A stretch of 64,000 nucleotides of DNA, from the NCBI RefSeq assembly GCF_000711235.1, contig NZ_JOMI01000007.1:434001-498000 (forward strand), in the 5' to 3' direction. Shown here one piece after another: positions 53,247 to 62,937 of this stretch (positions within the stretch are counted from its first letter, which is position 1; every line of letters begins with the position of its first letter). A program made the translations under genes and the position numbers. The notes under the pieces were generated by a model. It searched no databases and was not told where the DNA came from. It worked only from the letters and a program-made list of their open reading frames with translations. This stretch comes from Prevotella sp. 10(H) (GTDB taxonomy: Bacteria > Bacteroidota > Bacteroidia > Bacteroidales > Dysgonomonadaceae).

Positions 53247-55211
53247 ATGCGAAACCACATTCTTGATCGGATAATAATGTTAGTATTATTATTCGCTATT
53301 ACAACAATTACATTTACTTCACATGCACAGGTTACTATTGGTTCGGGATCGGTTCCGGAGAAAGGGGCATTACTAGAATTAAAAGAGAAAACAGCATCGA
53401 ATCCTGATAAAGATGATGTTCTTACGCTAGAAAACTCTGATAGAGGGCTATTATTTCCAAAAGTATCTTTGAAGGCATGGAACAAATTGACTCCGCTTTA
53501 CGGAGGGAAACTCAATACAGGTACTGGTGTCTGGGGCGATGATTCTACGGCAGATGAAAAGTTAAGAGCCACCGGTATGATTGTTTACAATATAAATACT
53601 GATGCCGTAGACCTGGAAGAAGGCCTCTATATGTGGCGTATCGAAGAGTGGGTTAAACTATCGGGAGGAATGGGGCAAGCTCAGTTCGATCCGTTAGCCT
53701 GTAGTAATATCGAACCTATGGGTACATATATTGAAAGAAAAGCAACAACAGGCGATAATTATCTTTTATTGAAAGTGAATGTAATTAAACCCGGTACTTT
53801 TGCCATTAGTGTAACCTCCGGTAACGGCTACAATTTCTACCTGTCAGGTGTGATACTCGAAAAAGGACCCGTAACTCTGCAGATTCCAAGTCAGGGAACC
53901 CCTATAAATGTACAGATTGATAAATTAAAGTTTGATGGTATAGAACTGCTTGCCGGCTGTGAACCTGAAATAGAGGTTGTCACAAACGCAGCAAATTATG
54001 ACATGAACTGTTTTAATACTAAAGTCAATGGAGAATACAGAAAAGGCCATGTTTTAGATGCAACTAATACAATAACTTTGTTAGTAAATGTAAGAACAGC
54101 AGGGTCTTATGCAATAAAAACGCCTGTGGTGAACGGAGTCAGTTTTACAGCCAGTGGCGAATGGACTTCTGCACAAATAGGCATGCAACCTGTTACAATG
54201 ATGGGAATGGGAACACCAACGGTTAATTTCGATTTTCCTATCGATATTATCTCAAATTCACCACAGGGAAATACTAAGTGTTCTGCTACGGTTCCTATTA
54301 TTTTACCTAGGTTAAAGTTAGGTATTATCGGACAATATTATAGTGCCGGAATTAATGGGAGTTGGTATTCATGGTGGTCTAATACTGTTAGATTCAAAGC
54401 TCTGAATTCTTCGGCTAATTTTGGAGCCACACAGGGTGTTGTCAAAACAGATGGTTTTGAAACGTTATGGCAAACGGCCAGCGCCACTGAGGCCGTAACT
54501 CATTTGGCATCGACTAATAAACCTGATATTATTCTTTATTATTCATGGGAAGCACCTAATAGCGCAGGGTTGACCAGTGCATTAGCCAAATATGTAAATG
54601 ACGGTGGTGTTTTGGTCTTTGCATCCAATTCTGCTGGCAATGGTAATAATTCAAGTACCAGCTATAGTAATGGTTTGTACACTGCTCAAAAGCTTGTAGA
54701 AGGTATTTTTGGGTCGGGAATTTACCTGGGATGGCAGGACGGCGGAGGGAATGATGACAATTATTATATAAATAATTTGCCCAATGATCCTGTTGTAAAC
54801 GGGCCTTTCGGAAATCTGGCCGGTAAACTATGGGGAGAAGATAATGATACAAATGGTACAGTAATAGCGTATAATCTGCCGCCCAATTCTGTACAGGTAT
54901 GCTCTGCTCAGTCAATAAAGCTTCATCAGGGCGTTAATCCTAAATTTTCTACGGTATGGTATAACGAATCCAAAAATTTCTTCATGTTCGGAGATACTTT
55001 CGGTGCAACAGCTCCGGGATATGACGGACAGTCTGATGCGGGAGGATTTCCTGCCTATTACGACAGTAATCTAAGACCTCAACCGAAACAATATAGTAAT
55101 GCTAATTATACTGCACCTAATATTCCATGGGTATATAATTCGGCATTGGAAATGAATGTAATGGCATGGGCAGTACTAAAAGCTGTAAATAGTGGGATAA
55201 ATCCACATTAA
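53247..55211 (+). CDS. Large secreted protein: QVTIGSG module, two beta repeats, GATase-like C terminus
   Basis: A 654-residue protein with a signal peptide (about 1-27, ending SHAQ). Residues 28-150 form the QVTIGSG module shared with the 42444 gene. Two similar beta-rich units follow (about 155-245 and 255-355), each starting with a Cys-containing segment and holding a G-Y/V-x-F pattern (GNGYNFYLSGV, VNGVSFTASGE). The last 300 residues (from PRLKLGIIGQYYS) look like a flavodoxin/GATase1- or ThuA-like fold: KPDIILYYSWEAP, YVNDGGVLVFASNS, FGDTFGATAPGYDG. It is probably a surface protein; no known function. The end (VLKAVNSGINPH) shows no sorting-type domain. Confidence 0.75.
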   Translation: MRNHILDRIIMLVLLFAITTITFTSHAQVTIGSGSVPEKGALLELKEKTASNPDKDDVLTLENSDRGLLFPKVSLKAWNKLTPLYGGKLNTGTGVWGDDSTADEKLRATGMIVYNINTDAVDLEEGLYMWRIEEWVKLSGGMGQAQFDPLACSNIEPMGTYIERKATTGDNYLLLKVNVIKPGTFAISVTSGNGYNFYLSGVILEKGPVTLQIPSQGTPINVQIDKLKFDGIELLAGCEPEIEVVTNAANYDMNCFNTKVNGEYRKGHVLDATNTITLLVNVRTAGSYAIKTPVVNGVSFTASGEWTSAQIGMQPVTMMGMGTPTVNFDFPIDIISNSPQGNTKCSATVPIILPRLKLGIIGQYYSAGINGSWYSWWSNTVRFKALNSSANFGATQGVVKTDGFETLWQTASATEAVTHLASTNKPDIILYYSWEAPNSAGLTSALAKYVNDGGVLVFASNSAGNGNNSSTSYSNGLYTAQKLVEGIFGSGIYLGWQDGGGNDDNYYINNLPNDPVVNGPFGNLAGKLWGEDNDTNGTVIAYNLPPNSVQVCSAQSIKLHQGVNPKFSTVWYNESKNFFMFGDTFGATAPGYDGQSDAGGFPAYYDSNLRPQPKQYSNANYTAPNIPWVYNSALEMNVMAWAVLKAVNSGINPH

Positions 55212-55368
55212 TCTGATCTCGTGGAGAAGAATGGTCTCTGGTTTGTAAATGTAATTTTGATGTCTTCTAGTTAATTTATTTATCATAAGTCAGTAATTGT
55301 TTGAGAAAATTGTTACTGGTGGAGACCATTATTTTATTATTAAGCACTATGTGTATGCAATGTAAGAA

Positions 55369-55396
55369 AAAAAGGAATGATGATTCATTCCTTTTT
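55369..55396. terminator. Bidirectional terminator between the 53247 gene and yciE-like
   Basis: AAAAAGGAATGA (55369-55380) pairs with TCATTCCTTTTT (55385-55396), loop of 4, with A and T runs on either side, between convergent genes. Confidence 0.85.
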
Positions 55397-55424
55397 ATAT
55401 TTACTTGTGCAAATAAATTGTATG

Positions 55425-55940
55425 TTACTCGCTTGCTGCTTTTTTATTTATAGAACCTTCTGCCAGTTCAGTAAGCGTAACATCTGTATCTTTTTCGTTT
55501 TGGAGTGTCTGTTCCAGTAATTTTACCACTTGCTGATTCTTCAGATAGCGTGCGAAGATTCTTAAAGTACCATATGTAGCAATTTCATAATGCTCGACTT
55601 TCTGTGCTGCCAGAATCAGGCCGGCATCGCGTACAAAAGTATCTTTTTCAGTGTCGTCTATAATGCTGTTTGCTTCTTTTAGCAAACCGTCCATTGCGTC
55701 GCATTTCTTTTCTTCCGCTTTTTTGCCCAACAGTTCAAACACTTGTTCCAATGTTTTGATATGCCCTTCGGTTTCTTTTGTATGTTTTTCGAATGCCTGA
55801 GCCAATTCAGGACTTGTGGCTGCTTTCTGCATTTTTGGTAATGCTTTCGCCAGATGGTTTTCTGCCCAGTAAATGTCTTTTAATTCATCAACAAAGAATT
55901 CGTGAAACTCTGAATTTTGCATATTCTCTTTCTTTTCCAT
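55425..55940 (-). CDS. YciE-like ferritin-fold stress protein (DUF892)
   Basis: A 171-residue protein of the YciE/YciF type, a four-helix ferritin-like bundle. Family marks: EFHEFFVDELKDIYWAENHL at 9-28, LPKMQKAATSPELAQAFEKH, then ETEGHIKTLEQVFELLG near 54-70 and GLILAAQKVEHYEIATYGTL near 105. Acidic and His residues (E18, E25, H58 and the KVEHYE pair) sit where the fold binds metal in relatives. These proteins appear in stationary phase, osmotic or bile stress; the exact role is unknown. ATG 55940 was chosen over the in-frame upstream codon at 55979, which lies inside the terminator region. A Lys-rich small gene precedes it. Confidence 0.88.
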   Translation of the reverse strand: MEKKENMQNSEFHEFFVDELKDIYWAENHLAKALPKMQKAATSPELAQAFEKHTKETEGHIKTLEQVFELLGKKAEEKKCDAMDGLLKEANSIIDDTEKDTFVRDAGLILAAQKVEHYEIATYGTLRIFARYLKNQQVVKLLEQTLQNEKDTDVTLTELAEGSINKKAASE

Positions 55941-55967
55941 AACTAAGTAATTTAAATTTGATTTAAT

Positions 55968-56003
55968 AAAAAAGTTCAACTGCTGTATTCACAGTTGAAC
56001 TTT
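55968..56003 (-). terminator. Terminator between the Lys-rich gene and yciE-like
   Basis: A perfect 12-bp stem (55971-55982 with 55992-56003) with a 9-nt loop is followed on the minus strand by T6. It lies 23 bp after the stop of the small gene and 28 bp before the yciE-like ATG. Confidence 0.85.
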
Positions 56004-56025
56004 GCAGTTTTTAAACTTTAAAGAA

Positions 56026-56160
56026 TTATTTCTTTGAAGAAGAATTCTTTTTTGTGTCTGTTTTAGAAGCTGTCGGAGTTGTGCTTTTGTGAGTTGAATT
56101 TTTCTCGTGAGTTGCACTTGTCTTAGCTGTACTGCTTTTAGATTTGTTTTTTGATTCCAT
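56026..56160 (-). CDS. 44-residue Lys/Ser/Thr-rich basic protein
   Basis: This short frame starts with ATG and reads MESKNKSKSSTAKTSATHEK, then NSTHKSTTPTASKTDTKKNS and SSKK, and stop. 31 of 44 residues are Lys (11), Ser (11) or Thr (9). It has no hydrophobic residue beyond Ala, Met and Pro, so it must be disordered and very basic. Its composition recalls histone H1-like or DNA/RNA-binding tails, and small basic proteins are often made next to stress genes such as yciE. A terminator directly after it argues for a real transcript. The function is unknown. Confidence 0.65.
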   Translation of the reverse strand: MESKNKSKSSTAKTSATHEKNSTHKSTTPTASKTDTKKNSSSKK

Positions 56161-56406
56161 AACTAACATTTTTAATTTATAAACATATTAAAGTTTACCG
56201 CTTTAATTACATATTATAAACAAGAAAATACTAGCTAAGTTTGTGATTAATAGTTAAATATTGAGTTGTAAAATATTAATATAACTAAATAGCCGAAGGC
56301 AGATGGTATTAATTTGAAACGTTATGTAATTTTTTATGATAAAAAAATACTGTGATGAGGTAGGGTAAAGTGTGTTTTTTTTGTTTTACTTATAAATAAC
56401 GGAACT

Positions 56407-57438
56407 ATGAAAAACGAATTACCCGATATAAATCAAATTATCATCCGTTATCTCGACGGCTCAGCGTCATTGAATGAAAAAATGATAATGCTCGAATGGC
56501 TTAAGTTGTCGGACGATAACAGAACTGATTTCGTAAACACCCGCGATTTGTGGCTTTCGTGTAATGTGGCTGCTCAAAATGAATTAGAGGTAGATATTGC
56601 ACTGGGAAAACTAAAAAATCGTATTCAGGAAGAACAAGAACGTTTGCAAAAAAGATCGATCAACAAGATTAACGACCGGATCATCCCTTTTAAGCGACTA
56701 ATACAAGTTGCAGCGGTAGCATTAATTTTAATAGCAACCGGTTTCGGGCTGGGTAAATGGCAGACTGATTTGAAACCGGCTCATACTGTAGATACTCAAC
56801 ACCAATTAATAACAGCTAAAGGCAGTAAAGGAAAATTTGAACTCCCCGACGGCTCTGTCGTTTGGCTGAATTCAGAAACTAAACTTATTTATCCTGAAAT
56901 ATTTGCAGCAGACTGTAGACAAGTAGTTTTGGAAGGGGCAGCTTATTTTGAAGTAGCAAAGGATGCAAAGAAACCTTTCATTGTAAAAACAGGGGATCTT
57001 TCAATCGAAGTATTAGGTACTACATTTAATGTAGATAATTACGCTGTTGGTGATTATATTCAAACAGCGTTGCTGAGTGGTAGCGTGAAAATATCGGGCG
57101 AAAATATCCAAAGACCTGTTTTACTAAAGCCTGATGAATTATTTTCTTACCGAAAGTCTGACCAAAAAACTGCTGTCGAAAAAGTAAAATCTGGTCTATA
57201 TGCAGACTGGATCAAAGATAAGCTAGTATTTGATAACGATTATCTGGCCGATATCTTAATCAGTATGGAAGGCAGATATAATATGCAGATACTGTGCCCG
57301 GAAAAATTTGCATCAAAAACACGACTGTCTTTCACTATTCATCAGGAAAGCATTGAGGAAATTATGAATGCGATGGAAAGAATCATACCGATCAAATACC
57401 GGTTGGTAGATAATAAAATTTATATAGAATTGAAATAA
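56407..57438 (+). CDS. FecR-family anti-sigma factor (PUL 3)
   Basis: A 343-residue inner-membrane regulator. Cytoplasmic part 1-95 (IIRYLDGSASLNEKMIMLEW), membrane helix about 97-116 (LIQVAAVALILIATGFGLGK), periplasmic FecR domain about 135-240 (LPDGSVVWLNSETKLIYPEI, AAYFEVAKDAKKPFIVKTG) and DUF4974 domain about 265-343 (LADILISMEGRYNMQIL). It should pass the signal of the STN domain of SusC3. No sigma factor gene lies next to it: the 246 bp upstream hold no such gene, so the partner is elsewhere. Confidence 0.93.
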   Translation: MKNELPDINQIIIRYLDGSASLNEKMIMLEWLKLSDDNRTDFVNTRDLWLSCNVAAQNELEVDIALGKLKNRIQEEQERLQKRSINKINDRIIPFKRLIQVAAVALILIATGFGLGKWQTDLKPAHTVDTQHQLITAKGSKGKFELPDGSVVWLNSETKLIYPEIFAADCRQVVLEGAAYFEVAKDAKKPFIVKTGDLSIEVLGTTFNVDNYAVGDYIQTALLSGSVKISGENIQRPVLLKPDELFSYRKSDQKTAVEKVKSGLYADWIKDKLVFDNDYLADILISMEGRYNMQILCPEKFASKTRLSFTIHQESIEEIMNAMERIIPIKYRLVDNKIYIELK

Positions 57439-57604
57439 TGATAGTACTAACCTCAAATCTTTTTTACTATGAAGCACTGATTTAATCTATTACGAAAATA
57501 GGTAAATGCGCCAACATTTACCTATTTATTAAATTTCTAATTAAAAACTACCTCTTACTTGTTACGTAGCGGGGTAATTGTTTAACCTAAAATCAGATAA
57601 AATT

Positions 57605-60600
57605 ATGAATTATTTTTATAAGGAAAGTGTTTTATCTCTTTTCTTAACAAAAAAAAGCAGACGGGTCATGAAGCTTGTTCTATTTATGTTAACCGTTGTA
57701 CTGGTAAATGTTTCTGCCACGACCTATGCCCAAACCACAAGAATAAGTCTGGAAATGACAAACTCTACCGTGAAAGAGGTCTTAAAAGAAATAGAAAGAA
57801 AAAGCGATCTTACTTTTTTCTACAGCGATGATGCGATCAATACTACACGTAGAGTCAATGTAAAAGCGAGTAATAAACCGATAAATGAAATCTTATCGGA
57901 GATTCTTCCAGATTGCGCTTACAAGGTGGATAATAAGAAAATAATCTTAACACAGAAACCTGCCCCAATAGTACAGCAACAGAGAAAAATAACCGGTACG
58001 GTAGTCGATCCTAATAATGAAGCGCTCATTGGAGCAAACGTATCTGTGAAAGGGACGACTAACGGAACAATGACCGATGAGGATGGTAATTTCTCTCTGG
58101 AGGTTCCTCAAAATGCGACGTTGCTAGTGTCTTATGTAGGTTATGAAACAAAAGAGATTGCTATCGGAGCAGAAAACAATATAAAGATTACTTTGCTGGA
58201 AAACAACAGAGCTTTAACAGAGGTGGTTGTAACAGCTTTGGGTATCAAGCGTGAAGAAAAATCGCTCGGCTATGCAATCGATAAGATTGATGGTTCTAAA
58301 ATCCTTGCTGGAGGCCAAACCAATATGGCTCTTGGATTAGCTGGTAAGATACCGGGTGTTCAGATCGCTGCCTCTTCAAGTGGTATGGACGGAACTCCAC
58401 GTGTAGTTATTCGTGGTATTTCATCATTATCGAATGACAACTCTCCGTTGTGGGTAGTCAATGGCATCCCGCAGCAGACCAATCGCGTATTGAACGAATC
58501 ATTATGGGCACCGAGTGGTTTCAATGACTGGGGTAATCCGTTATCAGATATAAATCCTAATGATATAGAAGAGGTGAGTGTCCTGAAAGGTGCCGCAGCT
58601 ACCGCGTTGTATGGTTCGCGTGCTTCTAACGGAGCCATTCTGGTAACTACCAAGAAAGGAGCGGTAGATCAGAAGGGTTGGAAAATGTCATTAAGCCACA
58701 CTACTACATTCAGCAGGCCGTTAATTCTACCAAAATATCAAACTATGTACGGTATGGGAACAGGGGGCGAATATGAATATGTAGACGGTAAAGGAAATGG
58801 TATCGGAGAGTTTAGTAACAGTTTTGGTCCCAGCTTTATTGATCCGGCTACCGGAAATTATCGTAAAATTGCACAATTTGACTCGCCGATAGATCCGGTT
58901 ACAGGCAAACGAATACCTACAGACTGGATGCCTTATGGAGATAACTTTAAAAACTTCTATGAAACAGGTCTTGATGTTAACACTACAGTTGCTGCATCAT
59001 ATGTAAATGAATTAACCAATACACGTATTTCACTTTCACATAATAAAGTGAATGATATCGTCCCTAATTCCGAATTAACACGCATTGGCGGGAGTGTCAA
59101 CTCTGAGATAAAGCTGGGTAATCGGTTGAAAGTAGATGTGATGATGCTGATGTCACAGATGGATTCCCCTAGTCGTTCGGGACAGGGTGGAGGAAGTACT
59201 ACGGAGGGAATGATGTGGTTTCCTAATAGTATCGATATCCGTCAGTTTAAAAATAATTATAAAGATGAATTCGGTGAACCTCGTACATGGAAAGATGACG
59301 GAACTCCAAATCCTTATTGGAGTGTTTATGAAAATCTCAATCCGTCTACCCGTAATAAATTTACCGGAAAGATCGGCTTCACATTTGAAGTTCTTAAGGG
59401 TTTAAATCTTCAAGCAAACTTATATAATGATTATAATTCTACGGATTACGAACAAATTACGGCCAAATGGAAAAAGAATGATGGAAGATATAGCGTGGGT
59501 AACAATATGAATAAAGAATATAATGCCGATCTTTCAGTCAACTTTAATAAGCAGGTCGGCGACTTTTCGCTGGTCGCAAGTTTAGGTACGGCTATCAGAA
59601 ATGAGCAGGCTCGTTATAGAACTGCTGTTACAGAAGGAGGATTACTTCGCCCGGGGGTATATAATCTGGCTAACTCTAAGCAAGAGGCTAAAACTACATA
59701 TCAATATGTGGAAAAAGAAGTGCAATCTGTTATAAGCTATGTAGATATAGGCTATAAAAACTTCCTGTATTTGACTGTAACAGGACGTAATGATTGGTCA
59801 TCTACGTTACCGAGCACGGATTGGTCTTACTTCTATCCGTCAGTATCGGGAAGCTTTATTTTTACCGAATTAATGAAAAACAAAAATTCAATTTTGAGTT
59901 TTGGAAAAGTTCGTGTAAACTGGGCTAAAGTAGGTAACGATACCGGCGCATATCAGCTAGGACGATATGTAAACCGGAGTATAGACTGGACTTCTACAGA
60001 AGGTAAGCAGGCGGTTATGGCATTTGAAAATGTATTGCCGCCGATAGGTTTGAAACCTGAACAAAAGACATCGTGGGAAATAGGAGCGGATCTACGTTTC
60101 TTAAACAACCGCATTGGACTGGATATTGCTTATTTTAATGATAAAGCCAGGAATCAAATTATCAAGACTGAAATTCCTTGGGAAGCCGGAGGCCGTCACC
60201 GTATGGTAAATGCCGGACTGTTAAAGACACGAGGAGTTGAAATCAAAGTAGATGCTAATATAATTAATACCAAAGACTTTTCTTGGGATGTGGCGGCAAA
60301 CTGGTCAACAAACAAGACTAAAGTTGTAGAACTCTATCCGGGTGTAGATTTCCTTCATATTAGTGCATTCAACGGAATAGAAGTGCGTGCGATTCCGGGA
60401 GAAAATTATGGCTCTATCTGGGGATTTGTGAATATAAACGACAGTCAGGAGTTTTGGGATAAATATGGAGATAATCCGATGGTTCAGAACTTAACAAACG
60501 GCATGAAAACACCTTATAATACCGGTAAGGATTTTACAAAAGACGGGAATCCGATCAATACGGTATGGCAGGACCTTCTACCGTTAAATAAAAATACAAC

Positions 60601-61165
60601 ACCCGATTGGATGGCCGGTATAACAAACACTTTCCGGTATAAAGGATTCGATCTTAATTTTACCATAGACGTCCGTCATGGAGGATATATTGCATCTTCT
60701 TCTATCATGAGCTTTATTCAATCGGGTAAAGACGCCAGTACGGTTGCATTTAACTCGAATGGTGTAAATATACGCGAACCGATAAAAAATGGTGGAGGAC
60801 TTATCTATGACGGTACAGATATCGATACTGGCAAACCTAATACAATACCGATCAATGCAGAAAGTTATTATGACGCATGGAATACACCGACTACTAAAAT
60901 TCTTTATAAAGCCGATTATATAAAACTGCGAGATTTAACTATCGGATACCGGGTGCCTAAAAAGTTTCTCTCTTCGTTGGGGATAGGATTAACCAGTGCG
61001 CGTCTGGCATTTGTAGGGCGCAATTTATGGCTGATTCAAAACAATTTGCCGGGATTCGATCCGGAAACATCTACTATGGGTTCGGGTAACAGTGGTGCAG
61101 GAGTAGAATATTATTCTTTACCGTCTACGCGTAATTTAGGTTTTAATATTCAGGTTGAATTTTAA
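57605..61165 (+). CDS. SusC-like TonB-dependent transporter with STN domain (PUL 3)
   Basis: A 1186-residue outer-membrane importer. A hydrophobic signal segment lies at about 24-38; then the STN domain (about 46-110, ISLEMTNSTVKEVLKEIERK), the carboxypeptidase-D-like domain (about 128-205, ITGTVVDPNNEALIGANVSV), the SusC signature LTEVVVTALGIKREEKSLGY near 206, the plug (KGAAATALYGSRASNGAILV near 320) and the barrel ending FNIQVEF. ATG 57605 was chosen; the frame extends back to a TTG at 57578. SusC-type with LTEVVVTALGIKREE belongs to a branch often paired with SusD-like_2 lipoproteins, as here. Signalling to FecR is predicted. Confidence 0.96.
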   Translation: MNYFYKESVLSLFLTKKSRRVMKLVLFMLTVVLVNVSATTYAQTTRISLEMTNSTVKEVLKEIERKSDLTFFYSDDAINTTRRVNVKASNKPINEILSEILPDCAYKVDNKKIILTQKPAPIVQQQRKITGTVVDPNNEALIGANVSVKGTTNGTMTDEDGNFSLEVPQNATLLVSYVGYETKEIAIGAENNIKITLLENNRALTEVVVTALGIKREEKSLGYAIDKIDGSKILAGGQTNMALGLAGKIPGVQIAASSSGMDGTPRVVIRGISSLSNDNSPLWVVNGIPQQTNRVLNESLWAPSGFNDWGNPLSDINPNDIEEVSVLKGAAATALYGSRASNGAILVTTKKGAVDQKGWKMSLSHTTTFSRPLILPKYQTMYGMGTGGEYEYVDGKGNGIGEFSNSFGPSFIDPATGNYRKIAQFDSPIDPVTGKRIPTDWMPYGDNFKNFYETGLDVNTTVAASYVNELTNTRISLSHNKVNDIVPNSELTRIGGSVNSEIKLGNRLKVDVMMLMSQMDSPSRSGQGGGSTTEGMMWFPNSIDIRQFKNNYKDEFGEPRTWKDDGTPNPYWSVYENLNPSTRNKFTGKIGFTFEVLKGLNLQANLYNDYNSTDYEQITAKWKKNDGRYSVGNNMNKEYNADLSVNFNKQVGDFSLVASLGTAIRNEQARYRTAVTEGGLLRPGVYNLANSKQEAKTTYQYVEKEVQSVISYVDIGYKNFLYLTVTGRNDWSSTLPSTDWSYFYPSVSGSFIFTELMKNKNSILSFGKVRVNWAKVGNDTGAYQLGRYVNRSIDWTSTEGKQAVMAFENVLPPIGLKPEQKTSWEIGADLRFLNNRIGLDIAYFNDKARNQIIKTEIPWEAGGRHRMVNAGLLKTRGVEIKVDANIINTKDFSWDVAANWSTNKTKVVELYPGVDFLHISAFNGIEVRAIPGENYGSIWGFVNINDSQEFWDKYGDNPMVQNLTNGMKTPYNTGKDFTKDGNPINTVWQDLLPLNKNTTPDWMAGITNTFRYKGFDLNFTIDVRHGGYIASSSIMSFIQSGKDASTVAFNSNGVNIREPIKNGGGLIYDGTDIDTGKPNTIPINAESYYDAWNTPTTKILYKADYIKLRDLTIGYRVPKKFLSSLGIGLTSARLAFVGRNLWLIQNNLPGFDPETSTMGSGNSGAGVEYYSLPSTRNLGFNIQVEF

Positions 61166-61183
61166 TAATAAAAAATTAAAAAC

Positions 61184-62776
61184 ATGAAGAAGTTAATAAT
61201 ATTATTCATTGTCGGACTTTTTTTTAGTTGTACCGGCGACTTTGAAGAAATGAATACAAATCCGAATAAGCAGTCTTCGATGTCGAATAACCAGGCTGTC
61301 TTATCTGCCCAGATATATTTAGTCAGAGCATTGACTCAAACTTATGAAACCGGTTTCGGTAAATGGGTACAGTACTATACCACTAGCATAAATGCTACGC
61401 AATCTATTCACCAGAGTGATATGGATATTTTTTGGAGTTATCATGATATGCAGGTAAATCCTTTGAGAAGCATAGAGGAAGTAATGCGTAATACAGATGA
61501 AACACCTCATGCAAATTATCGCGCGATTGCCGGCATTCTTAAATCATGGGCGTATTTATATATGAGTGATTTATTGGGCTCTGTTCCTTATTTTGAGGCA
61601 ACGCAAGGAGATAAGATGGGAGCGGGCGAGGACGCTTTCCGTCCGAAGTTCGATTCTCAGGAAGTAATATATAAAGATATCAATGAAAGATTAAAAGAAG
61701 CAAATAGTTCGATAGTGACTGATGCGGATAGTCCGTTGGCAATAGATAAGGGAAGTGATATCTTTGCAAAAGGCGACATGATGAAATGGCGTAAGTTTGC
61801 AAACTCGTTGCGGGCAAGAATGCTGGTACGTATGTCGGATGCAGACCCTGAATACGCAAAAAGAGAGCTTGCCGAACTATTCGGTAATCCGACACAGTTC
61901 CCTGTATTAGAATCAAATGACGAAGATTTTGGTATGACATGGCCGGGTGGTGCTGGCGAGTCCTATGCAAATGATCTGGCAGAGGAACTCCGCAGAAATG
62001 AATATACATGGCCTGCAGCTTCGGGGCTGGTCAATATGTTCGGACGTCTGAACGATCCTCGCATGGAAGTTTACTTCGAACCGGGTAAGTCGAGCCTGAA
62101 AAAAGGAGATATGCGTTATGTTGGAGCTCCGATGGCTATGAATATCGAATTATATTCTCCTTTGAAACGGGATACGATAAGTCAGGTAAATGTGCGTTTT
62201 GCAAAATATGATTGCAAGAAATATGTGCTTACTTATGCGGAATTGATGTTTATAAAAGCAGAAGCTGCCTTAAAAGGCATGATTGCAGGCGACGCGAATC
62301 AATTCTACCAATCCGGTATCCGTGCCAATATGAACAAGTTTGATATCCCTCAGACTGAAATAGATACTTATCTGGCGCAGAATGAAGTGAAACTTACTGC
62401 TCAGAACGGATTGGAACAAATTATTACTCAGCGTTATATAGCTATGTTCTTTCAGGCAAGGGATATCTACCCGGAAATAAGAAGAACAGGTTATCCGGTA
62501 CTTGATTATTTCAAGGTAGGAACCAACGCGGCTGATATAGCAAAAGGATATCCTGAAAAACACTTCTATCCGGGTTCGTCTGATACGCGTCGCAAAGAAT
62601 ATCAGGATGCAATGGGTATAACCGGTAATACGATGTGGGAATGTAAACTGTGGTTTGCTTCGAAGCGCACACGCGACGTTACATCTTATACCGATGTGGC
62701 TCCTACAGGTTTGACTGTATGGCGTAAAGTCGGCGGTAAATATGTTTCGGAAATAGAACCGTACGAAAAGAAATAA
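61184..62776 (+). CDS. SusD/RagB-family lipoprotein, SusD-like_2 type (PUL 3)
   Basis: A 530-residue lipoprotein (signal about 1-15, lipobox GLFFSC). Marks of the SusD-like_2 branch: GDFEEMNTNPNKQ after the Cys, YRAIAGILKSWAYLYMSDLL and GSVPYFEA near 110, KWRKFANSLRARMLVRMSDA near 202, and TYAELMFIKAEAALKG near 349. The late EIRRTGYP and GLTVWRKVGGKY are also usual. It starts 18 bp after SusC3 and should bind its glycan substrate, probably GlcNAc-containing given the GH20 downstream. Confidence 0.94.
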   Translation: MKKLIILFIVGLFFSCTGDFEEMNTNPNKQSSMSNNQAVLSAQIYLVRALTQTYETGFGKWVQYYTTSINATQSIHQSDMDIFWSYHDMQVNPLRSIEEVMRNTDETPHANYRAIAGILKSWAYLYMSDLLGSVPYFEATQGDKMGAGEDAFRPKFDSQEVIYKDINERLKEANSSIVTDADSPLAIDKGSDIFAKGDMMKWRKFANSLRARMLVRMSDADPEYAKRELAELFGNPTQFPVLESNDEDFGMTWPGGAGESYANDLAEELRRNEYTWPAASGLVNMFGRLNDPRMEVYFEPGKSSLKKGDMRYVGAPMAMNIELYSPLKRDTISQVNVRFAKYDCKKYVLTYAELMFIKAEAALKGMIAGDANQFYQSGIRANMNKFDIPQTEIDTYLAQNEVKLTAQNGLEQIITQRYIAMFFQARDIYPEIRRTGYPVLDYFKVGTNAADIAKGYPEKHFYPGSSDTRRKEYQDAMGITGNTMWECKLWFASKRTRDVTSYTDVAPTGLTVWRKVGGKYVSEIEPYEKK

Positions 62777-62792
62777 ATTTATTCATAGTATC

Positions 62793-62828
62793 ATCAGGAG
62801 GCGTATAGGCGTCTCCTGATTTGAATAA
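62793..62828 (+). terminator. Partial terminator or attenuator between SusD3 and GH20
   Basis: An 11-bp stem (62793-62803 with 62810-62820, one G-U pair) has a 6-nt loop, but the T run after it is interrupted. It may lower rather than end transcription into GH20. Confidence 0.5.
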
Positions 62829-62937
62829 TTTTATTTGTCTTATCTATTCTTAATCATTTTTTTAATGCGTATATGAAATAAAATCTCTATCTTCAACGGT
62901 GGAGAGTAGAGACTTTCATAGATAAACAATCTAAATT

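Noticed and set aside
55222-55330. Inverted repeat AATGGTCTC ... GAGACCATT over about 83 bp
   Set aside because: The arms are only 9 bp with a long loop; no T run; the real terminator is at 55369-55396. Possibly chance.
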